This document shows, one piece after another, positions 1-8,513 of a stretch of DNA of 35,537 nucleotides. The translations under genes were made by a program, and so were the position numbers. The DNA is taken from the NCBI GenBank assembly GCA_964651405.1, contig CAZYZB010000004.1, positions 1 to 35,537 on the forward strand, written 5' to 3'. The notes beneath the pieces were generated by a model that did no database searches, had not been told where the DNA came from, and was given only the letters and a program-made list of their open reading frames with translations. The first letter of the stretch is position 1. Each line of letters begins with the position of its first letter. Source of the stretch: JAWBOD01 sp964651405. GTDB taxonomy: Archaea; Aenigmatarchaeota; Aenigmatarchaeia; Aenigmatarchaeales; Aenigmatarchaeaceae.

Positions 1-48
1 AAAAACATAGAATAAGAGACAAGCAAATATTTTTCTAATAGCTTCCAT
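1..48 (-). CDS. 5' fragment of a gene with a signal-peptide-like start
   Basis: Reading the minus strand from an ATG at 48, sixteen codons run without a stop to the window edge (MEAIRKIFACLLFYVF). A basic residue followed by a hydrophobic run looks like the start of a signal peptide or membrane segment. It would be divergent neither from nor overlapping with the next minus-strand gene, lying downstream of it. An AT-rich TATA-like stretch lies upstream at about 70-80. Only the first residues are visible, so no function can be given, and the call could be a chance open frame. Confidence 0.4.
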   Translation of the reverse strand, partial: MEAIRKIFACLLFYVF

Positions 49-133
49 AACATTAATATATTAAAGTATTAGTTATAATCTTTTTTACAAAGCAACTAAG
101 AAAACAGAGTTTATAAAAGAAAATGATTTTTCA

Positions 134-1696
134 TCAAATGGCGCTGATTATTGCATAAAGGAAAATACAAGTGCCTACATAAATTAAGGTGTAAGCGATG
201 ACGAAGGCACGCTTTTTAGTATCTGTTACTGAAAAGCCTTGTTGTTTCAATTTTTCTCTAAGATTTTCATCTATTTTTCTAGTTTCTGTAGAGTAAACTA
301 CAATAGCAACTGCTATTATACTGAATATGTTAGCTAAGCCAATTAATGCATACTTCTTCCAATTTTTAAATACCAATAAGCCTGCAATCGCGCCAACAAG
401 TGCGGATATAAGCAAAAGGAATAATATGCCGGTGGCAAACGAATATCTGGAAAACATATAAGCTATGAATGACGACAACCCTATGTAAATAGGTGCACCT
501 TTCTTGAACCACAGGTCATCTGTAAAATACTTCGATGGGGCATCAAGTATCTCAATTTTCGTATATTTTAAATTTTGTGTATCAATATTTCCAAAAAAAC
601 TCTCTAAGCCTGAAGTTGAAGTGTAGCTGCTTGTGTAATAACTTGATTTTACGTAAGAGCTTATGTCTTTGTATGTTTCTGGTTCAACATAGTCAAGAAC
701 ATATATTGTAATCGGTATCTTTGTGCTTCCGTAGATGCTCGTTGGTAATAATGGATAGTATATCTTATCTGTTGGAAATGTTATGAAAATTCCAAGTTGT
801 TTAGAATTTGGATAGGTTTGGTAGTAAGGACTATAATAAGTACAGGAATTCAAATCATATGCGCAACAGCAATAATTATCCTTAATAATTCCACATTTGT
901 AAAAAACTCCGCTACCACCACCAGTACAACGTTGTTGACAACTTGTCGAAGAATCACAACTGTATGGACTTACTTGACTTACAGTTCCATAACTTTCATA
1001 AGAAAAGCCAGAACAGCTATTAGACCAAAAATAAATACCAAGGCGTTGAGAATAGCAACAATATTGTATTCTATCACATTGAGAAGACGTCAAACTTCCT
1101 GAAACCCATGAAACAACAAAGCTATAGTTCTTCCCAACATAATTGTCAAAAATACTTATGGCACTTTTATCTATGTTCAAACCTTTACCTGCAATATGAT
1201 TGTAAAGAGAGTCACTGGTTTCAGCAGTAACTATCTCTGTTGTTATACCTTCCTTTTGTATGGTCTCATGAACAGTCACTCCGCCCATTGTTGTTGCTGA
1301 GAAAGGAGCAAAACCAATAAAGTAAAACAAAAATAAAATTGGGTATATTTGTGTAATAGTTGTCATGAACAAGAGTGAACTAAGAGAATTTTTGGCTTCT
1401 TGGACAGGGTCTCTTCCATAAAGTTGTGGAAAATTTGTTAAAATATCAATAACAACTTTTTCTGGTTTGGAAGGCACAGGAAATATCCAAACTGTTTTAT
1501 CAGCTGTTTGTGCTTGAAAATTAACATCTATTATCATTTTTTCTAAACCGTCTTGATAGTTAATGGCAGCTTTTTGCTCGCTTTCAGATAAAGGTTCCCA
1601 TCTATCCTGATAATAACGCCAAATTCCTCCATCAGCAAATACAAAAGAAGGTAAGGCAATTAAAAATGATAAAAACAAAGCTAGTAATTTTTTCAT
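134..1696 (-). CDS. DUF2330-like exported membrane protein with Cys-rich insertion
   Basis: The 520-residue product starts with a clear signal peptide (MKKLLALFLSFLIALPSFVFA, cleavage near residue 21). The next part, with E-x-Q-K-A-A-I, a DGLEKMIIDV strand and the WIFPVPS motif (about 70-76), resembles the start of DUF2330 proteins. The later GIFITFPTDKIYYPL segment (about 302-316) also fits that family. Between them, residues 207-285 hold twelve cysteines, probably a disulfide-bonded insertion outside the cell. Hydrophobic segments lie near 105-132 and at the C-terminus (about 405-470 and 498-520), so it is membrane-anchored. The gene is divergent from the next surface gene, with 123 bases between the starts. 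The biochemical role of DUF2330 is not known to me; a surface or envelope function is inferred. Confidence 0.75.
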   Translation of the reverse strand: MKKLLALFLSFLIALPSFVFADGGIWRYYQDRWEPLSESEQKAAINYQDGLEKMIIDVNFQAQTADKTVWIFPVPSKPEKVVIDILTNFPQLYGRDPVQEAKNSLSSLLFMTTITQIYPILFLFYFIGFAPFSATTMGGVTVHETIQKEGITTEIVTAETSDSLYNHIAGKGLNIDKSAISIFDNYVGKNYSFVVSWVSGSLTSSQCDRIQYCCYSQRLGIYFWSNSCSGFSYESYGTVSQVSPYSCDSSTSCQQRCTGGGSGVFYKCGIIKDNYCCCAYDLNSCTYYSPYYQTYPNSKQLGIFITFPTDKIYYPLLPTSIYGSTKIPITIYVLDYVEPETYKDISSYVKSSYYTSSYTSTSGLESFFGNIDTQNLKYTKIEILDAPSKYFTDDLWFKKGAPIYIGLSSFIAYMFSRYSFATGILFLLLISALVGAIAGLLVFKNWKKYALIGLANIFSIIAVAIVVYSTETRKIDENLREKLKQQGFSVTDTKKRAFVIAYTLIYVGTCIFLYAIISAI

Positions 1697-1819
1697 ATAA
1701 AGTATTTAAACTGCCTAAATAAAAGGTTTTGGATTTTGTTTAAATCCTTCTTTTATAACAAAAACTAATGATGAAAAACATTATTATAGCAAAAACTTAA
1801 TATAAATTAAGCGATTTTT

Positions 1820-4384
1820 ATGAGAAAATTAATGTTTTTGGCAGCATTATTGCTTCTTGCCCAGTTGGCAGAGGCAAAGACAATTTTATACGTTGCGAAC
1901 ACATCCACTGACTCGTCATGCAATGCCATGCAGTCCTCAGACTCTTTATATTGCAGCAGGCTGCTAAGCCTCGGTTACAATGTAAAGGTCATAAACGAAC
2001 TTCATGTAAAGGACAACTCGACAACGTGGAACGAATATGCAGATGCCTCTGATATGATATTCCTTGGGAATAACAACTTTGGCATGGCTAACAAAACCAG
2101 GTTCCAGAATATTTTTTGCGGTAACATAAGCTCAAAAAATAAACCATTATTTTTTACATACGTGAACACATGGACTAACAACAAAACCACAGAGGGTTGT
2201 GCCTTTTATCCTCCTATAAACTTGGTGACTGCTAATTTTTCAGACAACAAATGCTCTACAAAGGCATTTAAGATTGCTAAAGCTGGATTTATAACTGAAG
2301 GCTTTAATATCGGCGATAATATAACAATCTATCCGTCTCCTAAAATCGTTAAATTTTATAATCCTTCAAATGGAGGTTGGATTAGTGCAGAATGTGTTCC
2401 TCCAAATGGTTCAATAGACTTTTATCCTGTTCTTTTTGCTAATGACAAAGGAGTTTTCTGGGGATTAGATGAGCCTTCTAGTTTTTCTTCACTTACTTGG
2501 GACATCTTTGATAGAACTGTACTATATTTTTTGAATGACACAGTATGGGCAATATCTGCTTTTGCTTTGCCGAGCGTGGCATCCGTAGACCAAGATATTT
2601 TTATTTTTGCAACTGTGACTCAAAGCAATAAAATAGTTATGGGAATAGTTAACTATACTGTTGATGAACTAAAAGGGAACATGAATTATGACAATGGCTT
2701 GTGGAAATCAAACATAAGACTTAGCGAGGCAAGGCAGCACAACATAATTTTGACAGCGTATTCAAAAACGCTGAGAGGGATCTTTAGCTTGCCTATTACT
2801 GTTGGTGACTCGGTTTTTAACATAACCTCTGGCAATTTCAAACCAAACTCGAGATATGTTGTGAGCGCAAGAATACCAGGAGCAACATCAGCCTCTTATA
2901 GGATTTTAAACCCTTATAATTATTCTGTTCTACTCTCCGGAGCCTTGAGCTGTGAAAACGATAATTGTGCAGGCACTGTAGAAAGCATGCCAGATGCAGT
3001 TAATCTTTTGCTTGAGGTGACCACTCCTAATGGCGGTACTTTAAAAGCCATAAGCAAAGAGTCTCTCTCGACTGACAAGAGCTTTTACAAGCCCGGAGAG
3101 GTAGTGAGAGTTGACTTTTTCACAATTGATCCCGTGACAAAGGTAAATTTAACTATAATAAGACCTGACGGGACTAAAGAGACACCGAGTCCATTGTTCA
3201 TGGATAAGATATCAGCAAATTTTTGGAACAAAAATTACACCCTCGGGACAAACTCTTACAACGGAACTTATATAATCAATGTAAAAACAGCTAATGGAGA
3301 ATACACTAAAAATATCAGTGTGATTGCATGGAATCCATTTGCTTATTTGAATAAGAATGTTTTAAATGTTTTTGAAAGTTTTGTTTTAACAATTGGCACA
3401 ACAGAAGCGTACTCAAGTAACTTGGATATTTATGTCTCAGCTGAGATTACAAGACCTGATGGGAACATAACTGCATTAGAGAGTTTTACTGTCAAGGGAA
3501 ACAAAAACTATAACATCTCTTATACAATGCCAAGAGGCTATCCTAGCGGTTCATCAAGAATCAAGATAAACCTTAAAGACTCTGACAACAGGACTTCAAC
3601 TTTGTACTTGAACTTCTCAACAGACATCGCTCTTTTACAACCTAGCTTGTTTGTTACACCTTCTATAATATCAATAACTACGGTTCAAGGGAAAACAATA
3701 GAGAAGACTGTTACAATCGAGAACACTGCTCAAGTTAAGACAAATACTTTAATCTCATCTGTTTCTGATATAGATGCGACAGTGAATGCACCTTCATCCC
3801 TGGAAGCCAAAGAAAAAGGCGAAGCAAGGATAATTATAAATACAGGAGGTTTATCAGAAGGGCCTCACACAGGAAAAGTTAATTTTTACAGTCAAGTGGG
3901 AGATACTGAGGTAGATGTAATCATAGAAATCATAGGAGATATTGCATACCAAGCTTCAGAAAAATATGCGGAAATATCTTCACTGGAAAATAACCTTACT
4001 TATCTAGCTAAGATGTGGGTTAACACAACAGAAGCATTGATAATGCTAAATAATACAAAGGCCATGCTAAATGAAACTATAAAAGAGTTCTATAAAGAAG
4101 ACTATGCTAACGCTAAGGCAAAGTTTGAAGAGGCTTCAGCAAAGGTAACTGAGTTAGAAACAACTGTAAGTGGCCTTTACGGAAAGATGCCAGACTATAG
4201 CTTCATAATATGGGACTTTGCTGCTGCGGTTGTTGTTATAATCATAACAGTAACTATTATTAAAATCAAAGGACGAAGGAAAAAGCGAAAGGTTGTTAAA
4301 AAGCAGATTCCTAAAGAAGAGCCAAAAAAAGAAGAAGTTTATTTCGAGCCAAAAGGTGGAGAATACAGAACAGAATACTATTAA
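1820..4384 (+). CDS. Large membrane-anchored surface glycoprotein-like protein
   Basis: 854 residues. The N-terminus (MRKLMFLAALLLLAQLAEA) is a signal peptide. Residues about 20-240 (ILYVANTS..., SDMIFLGNN, ...DDEPSS-like) look like a Rossmann/GATase-like fold, as in ThuA-type domains. From about 250 to 720 there are repeated beta-rich segments with patterns such as SFYKPGEVVRVDFF and IIRPDG, typical of Ig-like or CARDB-type surface domains. Many N-x-S/T sequons suggest glycosylation. Residues about 725-785 form a heptad-like helix, followed by one membrane segment (about 792-815) and a Lys/Glu-rich cytoplasmic tail. It is probably an S-layer or adhesion component. Its stop codon directly abuts the stop of the convergent gene downstream. 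No enzyme motif was recognised. ATG 1832 is a less likely alternative start because it removes the basic n-region. Confidence 0.75.
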   Translation: MRKLMFLAALLLLAQLAEAKTILYVANTSTDSSCNAMQSSDSLYCSRLLSLGYNVKVINELHVKDNSTTWNEYADASDMIFLGNNNFGMANKTRFQNIFCGNISSKNKPLFFTYVNTWTNNKTTEGCAFYPPINLVTANFSDNKCSTKAFKIAKAGFITEGFNIGDNITIYPSPKIVKFYNPSNGGWISAECVPPNGSIDFYPVLFANDKGVFWGLDEPSSFSSLTWDIFDRTVLYFLNDTVWAISAFALPSVASVDQDIFIFATVTQSNKIVMGIVNYTVDELKGNMNYDNGLWKSNIRLSEARQHNIILTAYSKTLRGIFSLPITVGDSVFNITSGNFKPNSRYVVSARIPGATSASYRILNPYNYSVLLSGALSCENDNCAGTVESMPDAVNLLLEVTTPNGGTLKAISKESLSTDKSFYKPGEVVRVDFFTIDPVTKVNLTIIRPDGTKETPSPLFMDKISANFWNKNYTLGTNSYNGTYIINVKTANGEYTKNISVIAWNPFAYLNKNVLNVFESFVLTIGTTEAYSSNLDIYVSAEITRPDGNITALESFTVKGNKNYNISYTMPRGYPSGSSRIKINLKDSDNRTSTLYLNFSTDIALLQPSLFVTPSIISITTVQGKTIEKTVTIENTAQVKTNTLISSVSDIDATVNAPSSLEAKEKGEARIIINTGGLSEGPHTGKVNFYSQVGDTEVDVIIEIIGDIAYQASEKYAEISSLENNLTYLAKMWVNTTEALIMLNNTKAMLNETIKEFYKEDYANAKAKFEEASAKVTELETTVSGLYGKMPDYSFIIWDFAAAVVVIIITVTIIKIKGRRKKRKVVKKQIPKEEPKKEEVYFEPKGGEYRTEYY

Positions 4385-5359
4385 TTATTTTTCAAAGGAT
4401 TCTAATTTTTCTTTCATTCCATCTGTATTAGCAAGTATTATCAAAATTGTAAATAATGCTAAAGAGAAGGCAGAAAAAGCAAATACTAAAACAAAAAATA
4501 AATTATCTACATTCATCATGTAACATCTACTGCAACCACCACCGCCACCACCAGGTGCTGGAGGTGGTGTTTGATACATTCTAAATGAACCTACATCAAG
4601 TTCTGCTGCTGCTTGTTGAAGTTCAACCAATATTTCTGATTGATAAATGTATGTTGTCGCTCTGTTGAAATAAATTCCTTGAGATGCTGCTGCAGAAATT
4701 GCAGCATCAATGTGGGTCTTCACGTTTAAATTGCAATGATACCATCCTCCCGCACCGCACACAGCTGCTTGGTAGTGGAAAACACTACCATCCCACCAAG
4801 GACTTCTAATTGGAGTAGGTGATATTGTCCATGTGAAAAAGATTAAGTCAAGAACCATTATTTTTCCAGTTGAATCATCTTTCAGCCAAATATCAAACAT
4901 AAATGCATTATGCGAACCTGTATAAGAAATTACATTATACCAGGAGTCTATATATATGTTATATCCAGAATTTATAGAAAGTTTTGGTGGAACATACCAT
5001 GGTACTGAACCACCCCACACATTCCCCTGCACTAACTTTACAACTCCAGTTTTATCTAAGCCCAGGCTATCCCCAGCTAAATAAACATTATAATCAGATG
5101 GACTATATGAATAAGATTTTATCTTGTACCAATCTATAGGATAAGAACCACTATTGCTGTCCCATTCATAACATGAGTATCCCCATTTCCAACTGTCAGG
5201 AGATGCTGAAACAAAAGTGTTTCTTACTATTCCAGTGTCAAATGTAAGAACAGGATTAGTGAACTGAGGATTAAGAAGCCAATCTGTTTGTGCATATACA
5301 GCGTTTGATAAGAAAGTTGCTGTTAGAAGTAAGCCAATTAAAAAAACAAACTTTCTCAT
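4385..5359 (-). CDS. Secreted protein with Gly-rich linker and C-terminal membrane anchor
   Basis: 324 residues. A signal peptide (MRKFVFLIGLLLTATFLSNAVYA) leads a Trp- and Tyr-rich domain of about 230 residues, with segments such as WYNVISYTGSHNAFMFDIWL and LDLIFFTWTISPTP. This suggests a beta-sandwich or jelly roll like carbohydrate-binding folds. A Pro/Gly linker (PPPAPGGGGGG, about residues 269-279) precedes a CSRC motif, one membrane helix (about 290-313) and a short charged tail. The domain should therefore sit outside the cell on a flexible stalk. Sugar binding is an inference from composition only; the family was not recognised. The gene starts 58 bases from the divergent TGS gene, and a palindromic TATA box lies between them. 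Confidence 0.7.
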   Translation of the reverse strand: MRKFVFLIGLLLTATFLSNAVYAQTDWLLNPQFTNPVLTFDTGIVRNTFVSASPDSWKWGYSCYEWDSNSGSYPIDWYKIKSYSYSPSDYNVYLAGDSLGLDKTGVVKLVQGNVWGGSVPWYVPPKLSINSGYNIYIDSWYNVISYTGSHNAFMFDIWLKDDSTGKIMVLDLIFFTWTISPTPIRSPWWDGSVFHYQAAVCGAGGWYHCNLNVKTHIDAAISAAASQGIYFNRATTYIYQSEILVELQQAAAELDVGSFRMYQTPPPAPGGGGGGCSRCYMMNVDNLFFVLVFAFSAFSLALFTILIILANTDGMKEKLESFEK

Positions 5360-5380
5360 AAGTATAATTTAATTACTAAC

Positions 5381-5388
5381 TTATAAAT
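5381..5388. promoter_or_regulatory. Palindromic TATA box probably shared by two divergent genes
   Basis: The sequence TTATAAAT lies 25 bases (centre) before the ATG of the minus-strand surface gene at 5359 and about 34 bases before the ATG at 5418 on plus. Archaeal TATA boxes sit about 26 bases before the transcription start. This site would give a leaderless minus transcript and a plus transcript with a leader of about 8 bases. No second convincing box was seen in the 58-base gap. Confidence 0.5.
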
Positions 5389-5417
5389 AATTAATAAGTT
5401 TAGTTTAAAATATTATT

Positions 5418-6230
5418 ATGCCAACAAACGTGACAGTTGAGTACGTAAAAGCTCAACAGAAATATCTTAACGCAAAGACAAGGGAAGAGAAAATAGCTGC
5501 TTTAGAAGAGATGATAAGCACTGTACCCAGCCATAAAGGATGCGAAGTTCTAAAATCTCAGTTAAAGCAAAGGCTTGCAAAATTAAAAAAGCAGACACAA
5601 TCAAAAGCCTCTAGAAAAATAGTAACCATAGCAAAAGAAGGAGACGCACAAGCGTGTATTCTAGGGCTGACGCAGTCTGGCAAGTCCACGTTGCTATCCA
5701 AGCTGACGAACGCAAAACCAGAAATTTCTGATCATCCGTTTACAACAACTAAACCAGAGATTGGTACTTGTGATTATGAAGGCGTAAAAATACAGCTAAT
5801 AGAAATTCCTTCAAGCTTTCAACCAGCTCTCATGAGCATAGCACAGAATGCAGATTCTGTTATTTTGTTATACAAAGATGAGAATGAACTTGATGAATTA
5901 AAAAACATTTTAGAAAAATTTAGGCTGAAAAAACACATTATAGAAGTAAGCAGAGATGATAAGGCAGAAGATATTAAGGATAACATATGGAATTCATTGG
6001 ACTTGATAAGAATTTACTGCAAGGAACCAGGAAAGAAACCAGAATCTAAACCAATGGTAATGAAAAGATATACTACTGTTAGAGACGCAGCTAAAAGATT
6101 GCATAAGGATTTCTTAAAGTACTTCAGATTTGCAAGAGTTTGGGGCAAATCTGCTAAGTATAAAGGAGAAAAAGTTGGTTTAGACCATAAGCTTGAGGAC
6201 AAGGATATTTTAGAGATTCATATAGGTTAA
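5418..6230 (+). CDS. TGS-domain GTPase-like protein of the Obg/Drg group with degenerate G motifs
   Basis: 270 residues. A helical N-terminus is followed by a G domain with an intact P-loop (GLTQSGKST, 83-91) and a switch-I-like FTTTKPEIG segment (108-116), as in archaeal Drg/Obg proteins. The C-terminal 65 residues form a TGS domain ending in LEDKDILEIHIG, a fold known to contact RNA or ribosome-bound factors. The DxPG motif (G3) reads EIPS at about 129-132, and no NKxD (G4) is visible. Drg proteins are usually about 360 residues, so this one is shortened and may bind nucleotide poorly or with altered specificity. A role in translation is inferred. It is followed after 30 bases by the next gene, which has its own TATA box. 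Confidence 0.82.
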   Translation: MPTNVTVEYVKAQQKYLNAKTREEKIAALEEMISTVPSHKGCEVLKSQLKQRLAKLKKQTQSKASRKIVTIAKEGDAQACILGLTQSGKSTLLSKLTNAKPEISDHPFTTTKPEIGTCDYEGVKIQLIEIPSSFQPALMSIAQNADSVILLYKDENELDELKNILEKFRLKKHIIEVSRDDKAEDIKDNIWNSLDLIRIYCKEPGKKPESKPMVMKRYTTVRDAAKRLHKDFLKYFRFARVWGKSAKYKGEKVGLDHKLEDKDILEIHIG

Positions 6231-6231
6231 A

Positions 6232-6240
6232 CATTTATAG
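6232..6240 (+). promoter_or_regulatory. TATA box for the gene pair at 6261
   Basis: CATTTATAG is centred about 24 bases before ATG 6261 and starts two bases after the TGS gene stop. This spacing predicts a leaderless mRNA. No ribosome-binding site is seen before the ATG, which agrees. Confidence 0.5.
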
Positions 6241-6260
6241 TTTCTAAGTAAACTATTATT

Positions 6261-6620
6261 ATGGCTGAAAATACTTTACCAGAATCATGGTATTCTCAAA
6301 TAGAGAAATCTAAGGAAAGAGCCAGAAAAATGCTCAGGAAAGTTGTTGCAATTGACCTGAATGATGCAATATTGGTTGGAAAACTAGATGATGTTACTTT
6401 AGACAAGCTCTTTAGATTAAAATACCCTTTTTGCAAATTAACCTTATCTAACGCGAAAAAATACAGTGCAGATGGGAAGTTTGAGAAGCATATAGAAGGA
6501 GAGCAAATATGCTTCGTTAACAAGCCTCAGATGATTATGGATATGGATGAACTTTCCAAAAGACACCCTGAGATATTTCAGGACACGCACGTTGACATTA
6601 AAAGAGGGAGATTTGATTAA
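6261..6620 (+). CDS. Small hypothetical protein (119 aa)
   Basis: The family was not recognised. The product is soluble and mixed-charge, with no signal peptide or membrane segment. It has a helical N-terminus rich in Lys/Arg (about 12-30), then a compact alpha/beta-looking part with two cysteines (C58 in YPFCKL and C84 in EQICFV) and an acidic MDMDEL stretch near 93. Its stop codon is followed immediately by the ATG of a zinc-ribbon gene, so the two are almost surely co-translated. The context of small zinc-ribbon and TGS proteins suggests an RNA- or ribosome-linked role, but this is only a guess. Confidence 0.7.
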   Translation: MAENTLPESWYSQIEKSKERARKMLRKVVAIDLNDAILVGKLDDVTLDKLFRLKYPFCKLTLSNAKKYSADGKFEKHIEGEQICFVNKPQMIMDMDELSKRHPEIFQDTHVDIKRGRFD

Positions 6621-6806
6621 ATGGCCTTGAAGCAAATAGAAAATAAAAAGCAAAGTGACATGACAAAATGTCCAAGATGTGGAGAGGATGCTATATTAAT
6701 AGATGGTAGATTCGTTAGATGGTTAAACTGCCCAAAATGCAAGTTTAAGAAACTTTTAGAGAAGGAAGACGAAACTACAAATGTTAAAATCACAAACTTA
6801 AAGTAA
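6621..6806 (+). CDS. Small zinc-ribbon protein (61 aa)
   Basis: The product has a single CPRC...CPKC pair (C17, C20, C37, C40) separated by a short beta-hairpin (ILIDGRFVRWLN), the pattern of a rubredoxin-like zinc ribbon. Both flanks are Lys-rich. Such archaeal mini zinc ribbons usually bind nucleic acid or a protein partner. The start ATG abuts the stop of the gene before it (TAAATG), with no space for a promoter. Two in-frame methionines exist (M1 and M14), and M1 fits the coupling best. Confidence 0.75.
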   Translation: MALKQIENKKQSDMTKCPRCGEDAILIDGRFVRWLNCPKCKFKKLLEKEDETTNVKITNLK

Positions 6807-6838
6807 AGCACTTAAAGCTTTCTTTACAATTAATAAAA

Positions 6839-7117
6839 ATGAGAAAGAAAATTTATAGAGAAAGAGTTGAAATTATAGGGTCAATTTTACAGGGAGCATT
6901 AGAACCCAAAACAAAACCTCATTTACAAAAATACTCTAATACAGCTTTTGCACAATTTAATGAGATATATGATGCACTCCTAAAAACTGGTTATTTAGTA
7001 AAAATTAATCAAGGTACGAGATATAAGACTAGTAATGAAGGCGCTGATTTTCTTAAAAAAATTAATGAAATAAAACCACATTTAGATAGAGTTAAAAGAT
7101 GTATGATGGAAACTTAA
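6839..7117 (+). CDS. Winged-helix DNA-binding protein, HTH_45/ArnR-like
   Basis: 92 residues that match the small archaeal winged-helix family: an EIIGSILQGAL first helix, AQFNEIYDALLKTGYLV as recognition region (about 39-56), the wing with YKTSNEGADFLKKI, and a C-terminal helix likely used for dimerisation. It is probably a transcriptional regulator. A TATA-like CACTTAAAGC lies about 26 bases before the ATG, so it is transcribed separately and without a leader. It directly precedes the gatD operon on the same strand, but whether it controls it cannot be seen from the sequence. Confidence 0.75.
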   Translation: MRKKIYRERVEIIGSILQGALEPKTKPHLQKYSNTAFAQFNEIYDALLKTGYLVKINQGTRYKTSNEGADFLKKINEIKPHLDRVKRCMMET

Positions 7118-7121
7118 ATCT

Positions 7122-7133
7122 TATTTAAATATA
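7122..7133 (+). promoter_or_regulatory. TATA box of the gatD operon
   Basis: The AT-only run TATTTAAATATA lies about 25 bases before ATG 7153 and starts a few bases after the preceding stop codon. The spacing predicts a leaderless transcript for gatD, the first of six tightly linked genes. Confidence 0.5.
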
Positions 7134-7152
7134 ATTTATCATAATTCTTATT

Positions 7153-8511
7153 ATGCTTAACAATTATTCTCCGCAAGTTCAGAAAGCCTTGAAGAGTGTT
7201 AAAGTAGGAGAAAGGATTTCCATTACTAAAAGCAAAAAAAATTATGAAGGAATGCTTATGCCTAGGTCAGAGCTAGGAGATAGGAATTGTATAGTCCTAA
7301 AGCTTGATTCAGGCTATAATATTGGGATAAGACATGAAAAAGGAGTAAATGTCGAAAAATCAAAGAAACCTGAGCCAAAGGAAATAAAAGAAGAATTTAA
7401 ATTTGAGACAGAAAAGGAAAAAATCAAAGAATTAAAATTTGATTCAAAAAAACCGAAAGTAGCTTTGATAATGACAGGCGGAACAATAGTTTCTAGAGTA
7501 GACTATAGGACTGGTGGCGTCTATGCTTTGGAAAGACCGGAAGAACTTTTAACAAATATACCAGAACTAAAAAACATTGTTTTCATAGATGATATAAAAG
7601 TTCCTTTCAAGAAAATGTCTGAGGATTTTAATTATAAAGATTGGCAAGTTCTAGCAGAACTAGCAGCTAAAGAATTGAACAAGAATGAAGGCGTGATAAT
7701 AACCCATGGAACTGATACACTGCATTATACTTCTGCTGCTTTGTCTTTCATGCTTAAGAACCTTTACAAACCAGTTGTCTTAACAGGCTCTCAGAGATCT
7801 TCTGACAGGGGAAGCAGTGATGCTTTCATGAATATAATATGTTCTGCCTATGCTGCTATCTCAAATATAGCTGAAGTGGGAATTTGCATGCACGCTACAA
7901 CCGATGATCAATATTGTCATTTCATAAGAGGAACGAAATGTCGCAAGCTTCATACTACAAGAAGAGACGCGTTTAGGAGCATAAATGAAATGCCTTTAGC
8001 AAAAATTTGGTCAGATGGAAAAATTGACATCTTAAATAAGAATCATAAAACTAGGAAAGATGAAAAAGTTGTAGCTGATATCAAGTTTGAACCTAAGGTC
8101 GCTTTGCTAAAAGCTTACCCTGGAAGCGATCCAGAAATTTTAGAAATTCTAGCTAAGAAAGGCTATAAGGGATTTGTCATTGAAGGAACAGGGATGGGTC
8201 ATGTTCCTACTGAAGCAGAAAAGTCATGGATTCCTTCAATTAAGAAATTAATAAAGGATGGGATTCCAGTTGTGATTGCACCTCAGACAATCTATGGAAG
8301 AATTAATACTGACGTTTATACGAATCTAAGAGTTCTTTATCACGAGGCAAAAGCAATTCCTGCAGAAGACATGCTGCCGGAAGTTGCTTACGTGAAGCTA
8401 GGATGGATTCTCGGTCATACAAAAGACTTGGAAGAAATTAGAAAGATGATGCTTACAAATATTGCTGGGGAGATAACTGCTAGAAGTGAGATAGACAATT
8501 TCTTGGTGTGA
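7153..8511 (+). CDS. gatD: Glu-tRNA(Gln) amidotransferase subunit D
   Basis: GatD is the asparaginase-like subunit that frees ammonia from an amide donor for GatE, which converts Glu-tRNA(Gln) to Gln-tRNA(Gln) in archaea. The 452-residue length is normal. Residues 1-70 form the small N-terminal beta domain, followed by a charged linker. The asparaginase domain begins near 100, with catalytic T111 in MTGGT and T187/D188 in THGTDT. The second half, with VIEGTGMGHVP (about 341-351) and APQTIYGR, completes the fold. It is the first gene of an operon; its partner gatE lies 1.66 kb downstream, after three unrelated enzyme genes, which is an unusual split. The stop overlaps the region of the next start. 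Confidence 0.96.
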   Translation: MLNNYSPQVQKALKSVKVGERISITKSKKNYEGMLMPRSELGDRNCIVLKLDSGYNIGIRHEKGVNVEKSKKPEPKEIKEEFKFETEKEKIKELKFDSKKPKVALIMTGGTIVSRVDYRTGGVYALERPEELLTNIPELKNIVFIDDIKVPFKKMSEDFNYKDWQVLAELAAKELNKNEGVIITHGTDTLHYTSAALSFMLKNLYKPVVLTGSQRSSDRGSSDAFMNIICSAYAAISNIAEVGICMHATTDDQYCHFIRGTKCRKLHTTRRDAFRSINEMPLAKIWSDGKIDILNKNHKTRKDEKVVADIKFEPKVALLKAYPGSDPEILEILAKKGYKGFVIEGTGMGHVPTEAEKSWIPSIKKLIKDGIPVVIAPQTIYGRINTDVYTNLRVLYHEAKAIPAEDMLPEVAYVKLGWILGHTKDLEEIRKMMLTNIAGEITARSEIDNFLV

Positions 8512-8513
8512 AA

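Noticed and set aside
797..1102. Plus-strand open frame of 101 codons inside the DUF2330-like gene
   Set aside because: It lies opposite the Cys-rich coding segment, has unnatural Thr/Ile-rich composition and no promoter; it is a shadow frame.
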